Positions 5,842 through 12,686 are shown, counted from the first letter of the stretch. The stretch: 13,063 nucleotides of DNA from CAZOWW01 sp964583765 (GCA_964583765.1 CAZOWW010000147.1:1-13063); one strand, 5' to 3'. Made by a program: numbers and translations. The notes: generated from the sequence alone by a model not told the origin.

Positions 5842-7370
5842 GCCGGTGTTCCTGTCCGGTCCGCCGGGTCCAGGACCGCCAGGGTCGCGCTGTCCTCGAC
5901 CCGTCCGTGATCGAGATCCACCTGCGCACGACCCGGACCCGTGCCCACGTGACCGAGATCCACCTGCGCACGATCCGCGCCCGCGTGTTCGGGGTCCACC
6001 CGCACGTGGTGGAACGCCAGGTACGGGCCGCCGGCCAGCTGCCGCTGCACGTACAGGGCGAGCTCGCGCAGGTGGTGGTCCCCCCAGAGCACCGACTCGC
6101 CGCAGGCCACCCGGCGTCCGGGAGCGACGTGGTCCCAGCGGTTGGGCCAGTGGTAGATGCCGTGGAGCAGCAGTCCCTCATGTGCCGGGTCGGTGCTCAG
6201 GTAGGGCTCGTCCAGCAGGGTGGCCAGCACCCGCAGACCCGCCCGCCGGTAGCGCGGACCCGGGTCGCGTTCCCCGAGCACCTGCGCCAGGCGCAGGAGC
6301 CCCTGGGCGGCGACCGCGGCCGCAGAACTGTCCACCGGCTCACGATCATTGAAGGGGTCGGCCGGGCGATCCAGGTAATCACCGAGGCCGGCGAGGCCCG
6401 GCGCACCGGTGTCCCAGTAGGGCACGCCGCAGGTCGGGGTGTTCGCCAGGTAGAAGTCGGCGGTGGCCAGCGCGGGCCGCAGGAGCTGGTCGGTCACCGT
6501 GGCCCGTCCCCCGAAGGGCTCGAGCTCGTGGTCGGGCAGGACGTCGAGGAACTCCAGCAGCTCGGCGTAGCCGCAGACCACCCAGGCCAGCCCGCGCGTC
6601 CAGGTGCTGAACGGCGAGTAGCCCTGCTGGGTCGACGGGCAGCGGTAGGCGCCGTCCGCGACGTTGAACAGGCTCTCGTGCGCCACCCGCCCCCGGACGT
6701 CGTAGCCGTCCCGGCCCTCGCCGTAGAACACGGTGCAGCGCGCGGTGGTGCGTGCGTGCGCGAGCAGTCGCCCCAGCAGGCTGATCCGCCGGTCACCCTC
6801 GCCGAGCAGCGCCTGGCCGAGCAGGTGGGCGATCGCCAGCGAGCGCAGGGTGCGCAGGGTGTCCGCGAAGAGGGAGTGCGCGCCGTTGAAGGAGTGGATG
6901 AACCCTTCGCCGTTGCCCAGGTCGGTCCACCGTGCGGCCTGGACCGCGCCCGAGCAGCGCAGGGCCAGCTCGTAGGCGGTGCGCTGCCACGGGTCCTCCG
7001 CGATGCGACCCTCGGTCATCAGCCGCAGCAGGGCCCCGAAGCTGCTCACCACGGTGAACCCGTGGTCGTGCACCCCGGTGTGGGTGAGGTGGCCGGGCAT
7101 CCGCTGCAAGGTGGCGGTGCGGCCCAGGTCGAGGAAGCGCTTCTCGCCGGTGGTGTCGAACTGCAGCAGGGCCGAACCGCAGAAGAACCCCTGCGTCCAC
7201 TCGGTCCAACCGCGGCTGGTGTACCGGCCGTCCACGGTGAACACGGCGGCACCGGGCAGCTCGTCGAGGCGGGCGGCCAGGGAGTCGAGCTTGTCCGCCG
7301 ACAGTTCCCACATCCGGGCGATCCGCGGGGCCAGTTCCCCCGCGGAAACCTCCCGTTCGACGTCGATCAC
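5838..7370 (-). CDS. GH88-like unsaturated glucuronyl hydrolase
   Basis: The 510-residue protein shows the GH88 (unsaturated glucuronyl hydrolase) pattern along its length: WTEWTQGFFCGSAL (55-68), HDHGF (101-105), FADTLRTL (168-175), QGYSPFSTWTRGLAW (249-263), VPYWD (316-320), DSSA (347-350) and LWGDHHLREL (428-437). By position D102 and D170 are candidates for the two conserved active-site aspartates of the family. GH88 enzymes hydrate the 4,5-double bond of a terminal unsaturated uronic acid left by a polysaccharide lyase, releasing it from the oligosaccharide. No signal peptide is present, so it should act in the cytoplasm on imported oligosaccharides. The GTG start is supported by GAGGAGGT 6 nt upstream. 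Odd: residues 456-510 form a tail of imperfect 14-residue repeats outside the fold. Its stop overlaps the SDR start. Substrate (pectin, glycosaminoglycan, ulvan or other) is open. Confidence 0.87.
   Translation of the reverse strand: MIDVEREVSAGELAPRIARMWELSADKLDSLAARLDELPGAAVFTVDGRYTSRGWTEWTQGFFCGSALLQFDTTGEKRFLDLGRTATLQRMPGHLTHTGVHDHGFTVVSSFGALLRLMTEGRIAEDPWQRTAYELALRCSGAVQAARWTDLGNGEGFIHSFNGAHSLFADTLRTLRSLAIAHLLGQALLGEGDRRISLLGRLLAHARTTARCTVFYGEGRDGYDVRGRVAHESLFNVADGAYRCPSTQQGYSPFSTWTRGLAWVVCGYAELLEFLDVLPDHELEPFGGRATVTDQLLRPALATADFYLANTPTCGVPYWDTGAPGLAGLGDYLDRPADPFNDREPVDSSAAAVAAQGLLRLAQVLGERDPGPRYRRAGLRVLATLLDEPYLSTDPAHEGLLLHGIYHWPNRWDHVAPGRRVACGESVLWGDHHLRELALYVQRQLAGGPYLAFHHVRVDPEHAGADRAQVDLGHVGTGPGRAQVDLDHGRVEDSATLAVLDPADRTGTPA
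5912..5973 (-). repeat. 42-bp in-frame repeat in the GH88 C-terminal tail
   Basis: The 20 bases at 5912-5931 recur exactly at 5954-5973, a period of 42 bp (14 codons). In the protein this gives RAQVDLGHVGTGPG followed by RAQVDLDHGRVEDS; the preceding VRVDPEHAGAD looks like a third diverged unit. Confidence 0.75.
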
Positions 7371-7376
7371 GACCAG

Positions 7377-7384
7377 ACCTCCTC
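7377..7384 (-). promoter_or_regulatory. Ribosome binding site of the GH88 gene
   Basis: GAGGAGGT on the minus strand, 6 nt before GTG 7370. It supports the GTG start; no ATG with a comparable site is near. Confidence 0.7.
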
Positions 7385-7403
7385 GTGGTCGCGCCCTGCG
7401 GCC

Positions 7404-8510
7404 TCAGCGCTGCACACGGGCGCCACCTCCCTCGACGAGCCGACGCACCTCGGCCAGGGTCGCCATCGAGGTGTCCCCGGGCGTGGTCATGGCCAGGGCG
7501 CCGTGCGCGGCGCCGTACTCCACCGCGGTCTGCAGGTCCCCGAACTCGACCAGTCCGTAGATCAAGCCGGAGGCGAAGCTGTCCCCGCCGCCGACCCGGT
7601 CGAGGATCTCCAGCCCGGGCCGGTGCGTCGCGGTGACCAGCCGGCCCTGGCTCCAGGCGACCGCGCCCCAGTCGTTCACGGTGGCCGTGCGCACCGCGCG
7701 CAACGTGGTCGCGACCACCGCCAGGTGCGGATAGGCGGCCACGACGTCCTCGATCATGCGGGCGAAGCTGTCCGTGGACAGCGACGTCAGATCGGGCGCG
7801 GTGTCCGGCACCTCGAACCCGAGCGCTGCCGTGAAGTCCTCCTCGTTGCCGATCATCACGTCCACGTACCCGGCGAGCTTCCGGTTCACCTCGCGGGCCT
7901 GCGCCTGCCCACCCACGCTCGCCCAGATGCTCGGGCGGTAGTTGAGGTCGTAGGAGATCACCGTGCCGTGGGCCTGCGCGGAGGCCATGGCCGCCTCCAC
8001 CACCTCGGCCGTCGTCCCGGACAGCCCCGCGTAGATCCCACCGGTGTGGAACCACCGCACCCCGAGCTCTCCGAAGAGGCGGTCCCAGTCGACGTCCTCG
8101 GGTCGCAGTTGGGCGGCCGCGGTGTGACCGCGATCCGAGACGCCGACGGCCCCGCGCACCCCGAATCCCCGCTCGGTGAAGTTGAGCCCGTTGCGGACCG
8201 TGCGCCCGATCCCGTCGTAGGGCAGCCACCGCACGAACTCCGTGTCCACGCCGCCCTGCAGGATCAGGTCCTCCAGCAGGCGGCCCACCTCGTTGTCTGC
8301 GAAGGCGGAGACCAGCCCGGTACGCCAACCGAAGCACCGGCGCAGCCCGCGGGCGACGTTGTACTCGCCACCGCCCTCCCACACGCGCAGGGACCGTGCG
8401 GTGCGGATGCGCCCCTCGCCCGGATCCAGCCGGAGCATCACCTCGCCCAGGCTCACCAGGTCGTAGCGACACTCCGTGCGCGGACGCAGTACCAGGGACG
8501 ACGCGCTCAC
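7404..8510 (-). CDS. kdgK: PfkB-family sugar kinase, probable 2-keto-3-deoxygluconate kinase
   Basis: The 368-residue protein is a ribokinase/PfkB kinase. EGGGEYNVARGL (45-56) is the N-terminal signature, YDLNYRPSIW (187-196) is typical of KDG kinases, and DRVGGGDSFASG (304-315) is the ATP/anion-hole signature with catalytic base D310. It should phosphorylate 2-keto-3-deoxygluconate to KDPG with ATP in the cytoplasm. The substrate is inferred from family resemblance and from the KDPG aldolase gene directly upstream, which it overlaps by 4 nt (GTGA). The GTG start is backed by GGAGG (8518-8522) 7 nt before it. The next gene, GH88, begins 33 nt after its stop. Length is slightly above the usual 310-350. 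Nothing suggests damage. The gene symbol is by pathway role, not by proven orthology. Confidence 0.88.
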   Translation of the reverse strand: MSASSLVLRPRTECRYDLVSLGEVMLRLDPGEGRIRTARSLRVWEGGGEYNVARGLRRCFGWRTGLVSAFADNEVGRLLEDLILQGGVDTEFVRWLPYDGIGRTVRNGLNFTERGFGVRGAVGVSDRGHTAAAQLRPEDVDWDRLFGELGVRWFHTGGIYAGLSGTTAEVVEAAMASAQAHGTVISYDLNYRPSIWASVGGQAQAREVNRKLAGYVDVMIGNEEDFTAALGFEVPDTAPDLTSLSTDSFARMIEDVVAAYPHLAVVATTLRAVRTATVNDWGAVAWSQGRLVTATHRPGLEILDRVGGGDSFASGLIYGLVEFGDLQTAVEYGAAHGALAMTTPGDTSMATLAEVRRLVEGGGARVQR

Positions 8511-9253
8511 GGCCGCACCTCCGCCGCGGTGCGGCTGCCCGCCGAGGACCCCGCGCCCCGGACCAGCGCCACCGCCTCGGCAGTGCGCCGGGTGATCTCA
8601 GCCCAGTCGCCGGCCCGGACCAGGTCGGCCGCGACCATCCAGGTGCCCCCGACCGCGAGCACCGACGGCAGCCGCAGGTAGTCGGCGAGGTCGGTCTGGC
8701 TCACCCCGCCGGTCGGCACGAACCGCACCTCCGCGAAGGGCGCGGCGAGTGCCGCGGTCGCCCTGGCTCCACCCAGCTGTCCGGCCGGGAAGAGCTTGAG
8801 GACGTCCAGGCCCTCCTCGGTGGCCCGCTGGATCTCGGTCGGTGTCGCCACGCCCGGGAAGGTCGGTACCCCGAGTTCGCGGCACCGCCGCACCACGGGC
8901 AGGCTCAGGCCGGGGCTGACCACGAAGCGCGCTCCGGCAGCCACCGCCCGCTCGACCTGCTCGGGAGTGCGCACCGTACCCGCGCCCACCAGCAGTCCGG
9001 GCAGTCCGGCCACGGCGCGGATCGCGTCCTCGGCCGCAGCCGTCCGGAAGGTCACCTCGATGGTGTGCAGCCCACCGGCGACGAGTGCCTGCGCCAGGGG
9101 CATCGCCCGGGCGGCGTCTTCCAGCACGACCACCGGCAGCAGACGCTCGCTCCCCAGGACGGCGAGCACCTCGTCCCGTCCCGTGCCGGGCCCGTGGGCC
9201 GCCGGTCCTGCAGCGATCACCGGGTGCTCCCCGGGGCCGCCTGTGCCGTTCAT
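8507..9253 (-). CDS. kdgA: KDPG/KHG aldolase (2-dehydro-3-deoxy-phosphogluconate aldolase)
   Basis: The 248-residue protein matches the class I KDPG/KHG aldolase family. IEVTFRT (65-71) holds the catalytic glutamate E66 and phosphate/substrate-binding R70, GAGTV is at 90-94, SPG at 113-115, and VLKLFPA (151-157) holds the Schiff-base lysine K153. PTGG (180-183) is the phosphate-binding loop. The E66-K153 spacing is close to that of the E. coli enzyme (E45, K133). It cleaves KDPG to pyruvate and glyceraldehyde-3-phosphate, the last step of this route. About 25 Gly/Pro/Ala-rich residues precede the fold and a short polar tail follows it. ATG 9253 has GGGAGG 6 nt upstream. It follows lacI by 83 nt and overlaps the kinase start by 4 nt. 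The family is secure; the kdgA name is by role. Confidence 0.9.
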   Translation of the reverse strand: MNGTGGPGEHPVIAAGPAAHGPGTGRDEVLAVLGSERLLPVVVLEDAARAMPLAQALVAGGLHTIEVTFRTAAAEDAIRAVAGLPGLLVGAGTVRTPEQVERAVAAGARFVVSPGLSLPVVRRCRELGVPTFPGVATPTEIQRATEEGLDVLKLFPAGQLGGARATAALAAPFAEVRFVPTGGVSQTDLADYLRLPSVLAVGGTWMVAADLVRAGDWAEITRRTAEAVALVRGAGSSAGSRTAAEVRP

Positions 9254-9259
9254 AGAGGT

Positions 9260-9265
9260 CCTCCC
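9260..9265 (-). promoter_or_regulatory. Ribosome binding site of the KDPG aldolase gene
   Basis: GGGAGG on the minus strand with a 6-nt spacer to ATG 9253. Confidence 0.65.
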
Positions 9266-9319
9266 GATACTCGTGCGGATCCGTCACCCCCGTGAGGTGC
9301 CGCCTCGGCCCAGGTCGGT

Positions 9320-9335
9320 CGCCCGGGACCGGGCG
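9320..9335. promoter_or_regulatory. Compact dyad just after lacI
   Basis: CGCCCGG (9320-9326) and CCGGGCG (9329-9335) form a 7-bp inverted repeat with a 2-nt centre, one base after the lacI stop and inside the 83-nt lacI-aldolase gap. It could be a weak partial terminator that lowers aldolase-operon expression relative to lacI, or a protein site. Chance is possible at this GC content. Confidence 0.3.
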
Positions 9336-9336
9336 C

Positions 9337-10386
9337 TCACGGCATACGCCTCGGGGGCGCACAGCTGTCCCGCCACACCACCGTGGCCGGGACCGTCTCG
9401 TCGTGGCCCGAGTCCGCGTCCTCGGACAGGACCAGGGTCATCGCCCGCTCGCCCATCTCCACCAGCGGCAACCGCACCGTGGTCAGGGCCGGGGTGACGT
9501 CGCGGGCGATCGGCATGTCGTCGAACCCGAGCACCGACAGTTCCTCGGGCACCCGCAGACCGCGGGCTCGGGCCGCCGCGAGCACCCCCACCGCCATCGC
9601 GTCGTTCAGCGCCACCACCGCGGTCGTCCCCGGGGCGGCGTCCAGCAGGGTGTGGGTGGCGGCCTCACCGCCGTCCCGGCTGAAGTCCGCGTAGACCACC
9701 TGCTCGTCGGGCAGTTCGCGCCCGCACAGCTCCGCGGCCCGCCGGAGTCCGGCCAGGCGGTCGGTGATCGTGGTGAGGATGCGGGGCCCGGCCACCACGC
9801 CCGCCCGGGTGTGCCCGGTGGCGAAGAGGCGCTCCCCCAGGGCAAAGGCACCGGCCTCGTTCTCCGGGCGAACGGTGGCACCGCGCAGGTCGTGCCGTCC
9901 GATCGCGCTCACCCGGACGCCGATCGCCTCCAACGCCCGCAGGTGTTCGTCGAGGCGCTCGGCGAACTGCGGGTCGTGGTACCCCGAGCCGGCCAGCACC
10001 AGCGCCTGGCACTGCTGGGCGCGCAGGAGAGCCACGTACTCGAGTTCCCGCTCGGGGTCGCGGTAGCTGTTGCAGATCAGCAGCAGGCGACCGTGCGCGG
10101 CCGCCACCCGCTGCAGCCCTCGGGTGATCTCGGCGAAGTACGGGTCCGAGACATCGTGCACGATCACGCCCACCGCGGTCCGCTGCGCCCGGGCGAGGTT
10201 CTGCGCGTGGACGTTCGGCACGTAGTGCAGGTCCTCCACGGCCGAGAGCACCCGGGTGCGCAGTTCCGGTGCGACCGGCTTGGCACTGTTGTTGATCACG
10301 CGGGACGCGGTGGCCAGGGACACCCCCGCCCGAGCCGCGACGTCCGAGAGGGTCACCGTGGGTGTGGCCGTCGTGCGCTGCGTCAT
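9337..10386 (-). CDS. LacI/GalR-family transcriptional repressor
   Basis: The 349-residue protein begins with the LacI helix-turn-helix VTLSDVAARAGVSLATASRVIN (11-32) in two stretches, followed by the hinge region NVHAQNLA (58-65). The periplasmic-binding-like ligand domain has VGVIVHDVSDPYF (72-84), ALNDAMAVGVLAA (259-271) and VLGFDDMPIARDVTPALTTVR (285-305). It should repress the divergent carbohydrate genes until a pathway sugar binds. The ATG at 10386 is chosen because AAGGAG lies 6 nt upstream and the HTH starts at residue 11, as usual; the longer in-frame form from 10524 adds an Arg-rich leader unlike the family. It is the first gene of the minus-strand operon and faces the Gfo/Idh gene across 193 nt with a matching operator. 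The effector is unknown; KDG or a related uronate is the natural guess. Confidence 0.92.
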   Translation of the reverse strand: MTQRTTATPTVTLSDVAARAGVSLATASRVINNSAKPVAPELRTRVLSAVEDLHYVPNVHAQNLARAQRTAVGVIVHDVSDPYFAEITRGLQRVAAAHGRLLLICNSYRDPERELEYVALLRAQQCQALVLAGSGYHDPQFAERLDEHLRALEAIGVRVSAIGRHDLRGATVRPENEAGAFALGERLFATGHTRAGVVAGPRILTTITDRLAGLRRAAELCGRELPDEQVVYADFSRDGGEAATHTLLDAAPGTTAVVALNDAMAVGVLAAARARGLRVPEELSVLGFDDMPIARDVTPALTTVRLPLVEMGERAMTLVLSEDADSGHDETVPATVVWRDSCAPPRRMP

Positions 10387-10392
10387 CGCGCT

Positions 10393-10398
10393 CTCCTT
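10393..10398 (-). promoter_or_regulatory. Ribosome binding site of lacI-family gene
   Basis: AAGGAG on the minus strand, 6 nt before ATG 10386. It fixes the start and rejects the 46-residue upstream extension. Confidence 0.7.
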
Positions 10399-10516
10399 GG
10401 CTTCCGGGGACCGGGACCCCCGCCCGATCCGGCACCGACCCGGCGTCCGACTGCACCCCTGAGCTCGCCGGCACACCGATTTCGGCAGCCTAGCCGCGCG
10501 CCCGGAAGATGCCGCC

Positions 10517-10546
10517 TTGCCCATCGACTCACCGATCTCCTACCCT
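10517..10546 (+). promoter_or_regulatory. Putative sigma-70-type promoter of the Gfo/Idh-TIM operon
   Basis: TTGCCC (10517-10522) and TACCCT (10541-10546) are separated by 18 nt and resemble -35 and -10 boxes. The start of transcription would fall near 10552-10555, inside the palindromic operator. Placement with the operator makes it credible; the boxes themselves are only partial matches. Confidence 0.5.
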
Positions 10547-10549
10547 ACT

Positions 10550-10563
10550 GGAAAGCGCTTTCC
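10550..10563. promoter_or_regulatory. LacI/GalR-type operator palindrome
   Basis: GGAAAGCGCTTTCC is a perfect 14-bp palindrome with the central CG typical of LacI/GalR family operators. It lies just downstream of the predicted -10 box and 3 nt before the ribosome site of the Gfo/Idh gene, so a bound repressor would block initiation. The divergent lacI gene is the obvious source of the protein. Only one copy was seen in the window. Confidence 0.8.
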
Positions 10564-10566
10564 CTT

Positions 10567-10571
10567 GGAGG
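10567..10571 (+). promoter_or_regulatory. Ribosome binding site of the Gfo/Idh/MocA gene
   Basis: GGAGG with an 8-nt spacer to ATG 10580. It decides the start against an in-frame TTG at 10517, which lies in the predicted -35 box. Confidence 0.75.
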
Positions 10572-10579
10572 ACATTATC

Positions 10580-11722
10580 ATGACCCGTAGATCGGTGGGC
10601 ATCATCGTCAACGGAGTGACCGGTCGCATGGGCTACCGGCAGCACCTCGTCCGATCGCTCCTGGCGATCCGCGAGGACGGCGGGATCCCCGCCGCGGACG
10701 GCAGCCTGATCTGGCCGGAGCCCGTGCTGGTGGGCCGCAACGCCGACCGGCTGGCCGCGATCGCGCAACGACACGGCCTCGAGGCCTGGACCACCGATCT
10801 CGCCGAGGCCCTCGCCCGCCCGGACGTCGAGGTCTACTTCGACGCCCAGGTCACCTCCCAGCGGGAGAAGGCGGTGCGCCTGGCGGTCGAGGCCGGTCGG
10901 CACATCTACGCGGAGAAGCCCGTGGCCGAGGACGCCGCCTCGGCCTTCGACCTGGCCCGCACGGTGCAGGCGGCGGGCCTGCGCAGCGGCGTCGTCCAGG
11001 ACAAGCTCTTCCTGCCCGGGATCCGCAAGCTCCTGCGCCTGGTGGAGAGCGGCTTCTTCGGCCGGATCCTCTCCGTGCGCGGGGAGTTCGGCTACTGGGT
11101 CTTCGAGGGCGACTGGCAGCCCGGCCAGCGGCCCTCCTGGAACTACCGCCGTGCCGACGGCGGCGGGATCGTGCTCGACATGGTCCCGCACTGGAACTAC
11201 CTGCTCGAGGCGATCGCGGGACGGGTCAGCGCCGTCCAGTGCGTCACCGCGACCCACATCCCGCAACGGGTCGACGAGTCGGGTGCCCCGTACGAGGCCA
11301 CCGCGGACGACGCGGCCTACACCACCTTCGAGCTCCCGGACCGCATCATCGCCCAGATCAACTCCTCCTGGTGCGTGCGCGTGGACCGGGACGAGCTGGT
11401 CGAGTTCCAGGTGGACGGGACGCACGGTAGTGCGGTCGCGGGGCTGTTCGGCTGCCGCGTGCAGCCCCGGGCGATCACCCCGCGGGCGGTCTGGGACCCC
11501 GACGAACCCACCACGGAGCCGTTCCGGGGCCAGTGGACCCCGGTGCCCGACAACGCGCGCTGGGCCAACGGTTTCCGCGAGCAGTGGGAGGCCTTCCTGC
11601 GGCACATCGTCGACGGTGCGGAGTTCCCCTGGGACTTCGAGTCCGGGGCGCGCGGGGTGCAGGTGGCCGAACTCGCCCTGCGCTCCGCGCAGGAACACCG
11701 CCGGGTGGAGGTGCCCGCGTGA
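10580..11722 (+). CDS. Gfo/Idh/MocA-family oxidoreductase
   Basis: The 380-residue protein has an N-terminal Rossmann domain with a GxxGxxG-type loop GVTGRMG (12-18) and the family motif EKP (112-114), whose lysine K113 is catalytic in relatives. The C-terminal domain carries DGGGIVLDMVPHW (193-205), with D200 and H204 near the usual active-site positions. Family members move hydride between NAD(P) and a sugar, polyol or keto-sugar; the substrate cannot be read. The start is fixed by GGAGG 8 nt before the ATG. It lies directly behind the LacI operator and overlaps the TIM-barrel gene by 4 nt, so the two products probably work in sequence. From memory, close relatives often occur with a TIM-barrel protein and a DUF993 aldolase-like protein; no such aldolase gene is here. 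Cytoplasmic; no signal peptide. The link to the uronate route is inferred from shared control. Confidence 0.87.
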   Translation: MTRRSVGIIVNGVTGRMGYRQHLVRSLLAIREDGGIPAADGSLIWPEPVLVGRNADRLAAIAQRHGLEAWTTDLAEALARPDVEVYFDAQVTSQREKAVRLAVEAGRHIYAEKPVAEDAASAFDLARTVQAAGLRSGVVQDKLFLPGIRKLLRLVESGFFGRILSVRGEFGYWVFEGDWQPGQRPSWNYRRADGGGIVLDMVPHWNYLLEAIAGRVSAVQCVTATHIPQRVDESGAPYEATADDAAYTTFELPDRIIAQINSSWCVRVDRDELVEFQVDGTHGSAVAGLFGCRVQPRAITPRAVWDPDEPTTEPFRGQWTPVPDNARWANGFREQWEAFLRHIVDGAEFPWDFESGARGVQVAELALRSAQEHRRVEVPA

Positions 11723-12639
11723 CCGCGATCCCGCTGCCCGAACTCACCCCGGGCGCTGAGCTCGCCCCGGGCACGGTGTTCCCCGCCGACGGTGAGCTCG
11801 CCCCGGGCGCTGAGCTCCCCGTCCCGGCGGAGTTCTCCTTCAACCAGGCCACCGCCACGGGCTGGCCCGTCCCGGAGCTCGTGGCCGGCTGTCTCGAGGC
11901 AGGCGTGACCACGGTCGGCCTCTGGCGCGAGCCGGTCGCCGACCACGGCCTGGCCCGTACCGCGGAGCTGTTGCGCACGGCCGGCCTCGCGGTGAGCACG
12001 CTGTGCCGGGGGGGCTTCTTCGAGCGGGACCACTGGTGGGACGACAACCGCCGGGCGGTGGAGGAGGCGCACGTCCTGGGCGCCCCGGTGCTCGTGCTCG
12101 TCTCGGGCGGGCTGCCGGCGGGCAGCCGTGACCTGGACGGTGCCCGTGCCCACATCGCCGAGTCGATCGCCCGCCTGGCGCCGGTGGCCCGGGAGGCGGG
12201 CGTCCGCCTCGCCGTCGAGCCGCTGCACCCGATGTTCTGCGCGGACCGCTGCGTGATCAGCACCCTCGAACAGGCCCTGGCCATCGCCCGGGACCACCCG
12301 GACGGATCCGTGGGCGTGGTGATCGACACCTACCACCTGTGGTGGGACGACACCGTCTACCGGCGGATCGCGCAGGCAGGCGAGCACATCGCGGCCTTCC
12401 AGCTCGCCGACTGGACGACGCCGCTGCCCGAGGGGGCGCTCACCGGACGCGTCCAGCCCGGCGAGGGCTGCATCGAGCTCACCCGTTTCTGGGCGGCAGT
12501 GACCAACGCCGGGTTCCGCGGACCGGTCGAGGTGGAGCTGTTCAACGCGGAACTCTGGGCCCGGCCCGGCCGGGAGGTGCTCGACGAGACCATCGCCGCC
12601 TTCGCCGCGACCGCGGAGCGCTTCCGCACCGGCGACTGA
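11719..12639 (+). CDS. TIM-barrel sugar isomerase/epimerase (xylose isomerase-like, AP endonuclease 2 superfamily)
   Basis: The 306-residue protein has the xylose-isomerase-like TIM-barrel pattern with putative metal ligands E167 in LAVEPLHP, D203 and H206 in VIDTYHLWWD, Q228 in FQLAD, and E271 or E273 in VEVELF. Relatives isomerise or epimerise sugars or keto-sugars with a divalent metal; some act as lyases or deglycosidases together with a Gfo/Idh partner. The GTG start at 11719 overlaps the Gfo/Idh stop (GTGA) and has GGAGG (11707-11711) 7 nt before it; the frame stays open further upstream, but that stretch lies inside the previous gene. The barrel begins near residue 38. Before it lies an odd leader of ELAPGAEL-type repeats coded by near-identical 36-bp DNA units. 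Exact reaction unknown; it is a candidate for the isomerase missing from the uronate route. Confidence 0.85.
   Translation: MTAIPLPELTPGAELAPGTVFPADGELAPGAELPVPAEFSFNQATATGWPVPELVAGCLEAGVTTVGLWREPVADHGLARTAELLRTAGLAVSTLCRGGFFERDHWWDDNRRAVEEAHVLGAPVLVLVSGGLPAGSRDLDGARAHIAESIARLAPVAREAGVRLAVEPLHPMFCADRCVISTLEQALAIARDHPDGSVGVVIDTYHLWWDDTVYRRIAQAGEHIAAFQLADWTTPLPEGALTGRVQPGEGCIELTRFWAAVTNAGFRGPVEVELFNAELWARPGREVLDETIAAFAATAERFRTGD
11741..11817 (+). repeat. 36-bp in-frame repeat coding the TIM-barrel leader peptide
   Basis: GAGCTCGCCCCGGGC occurs exactly at 11758-11772 and 11794-11808 (period 36 bp, 12 codons), and diverged copies flank it from 11741 and up to 11817. The product is a run of E-L-[A/T]-P-G-A motifs ahead of the barrel. 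Confidence 0.7.
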
Positions 12640-12643
12640 GGAC

Positions 12644-12686
12644 CGCGCCGGGCCGGTGGCTCTCTCTCCTCCGCCGGCCCGGCGCG
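12644..12686. terminator. Strong hairpin after the TIM-barrel gene
   Basis: CGCGCCGGGCCGG (12644-12656) is the exact reverse complement of CCGGCCCGGCGCG (12674-12686). Three more pairs including one G-U close the stem to 16 bp around a CT-rich loop. It begins 5 nt after the stop codon of the TIM-barrel gene. No T-run follows. It may also serve the convergent gene at the right edge. Confidence 0.75.

Noticed and set aside
5811..8681. A 956-codon open frame on the + strand opposite the GH88 and kinase genes
   Set aside because: It is an antisense shadow caused by high GC at third positions. Its product is Pro/Arg/Gly-rich with no family motif, while the minus strand carries clear GH88 and PfkB motifs with ribosome sites and 4-nt overlaps.
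8598..9362. Overlapping minus-strand frame across the aldolase gene
   Set aside because: It shares DNA with the aldolase in another frame, and its product is Arg/Gly-rich with no catalytic motifs.
10487..10515. lacI promoter using TAGGCT (minus strand, 10492-10487) as -10
   Set aside because: The -10 box fits TAxxxT, but no acceptable -35 sequence lies 16-19 nt upstream, so it is not called.
10387..10524. 46-residue N-terminal extension of the LacI protein
   Set aside because: AAGGAG lies 6 nt before ATG 10386, and LacI proteins normally begin about 5-10 residues before the helix-turn-helix.
10517..10579. TTG start for the Gfo/Idh protein at 10517
   Set aside because: The TTG is part of the predicted -35 box, the extension runs through the operator, and ATG 10580 has a good ribosome site.
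11533..11718. Upstream in-frame extension of the TIM-barrel gene
   Set aside because: It lies inside the Gfo/Idh gene in another frame; GTG 11719 has GGAGG at 7 nt and the usual GTGA coupling.
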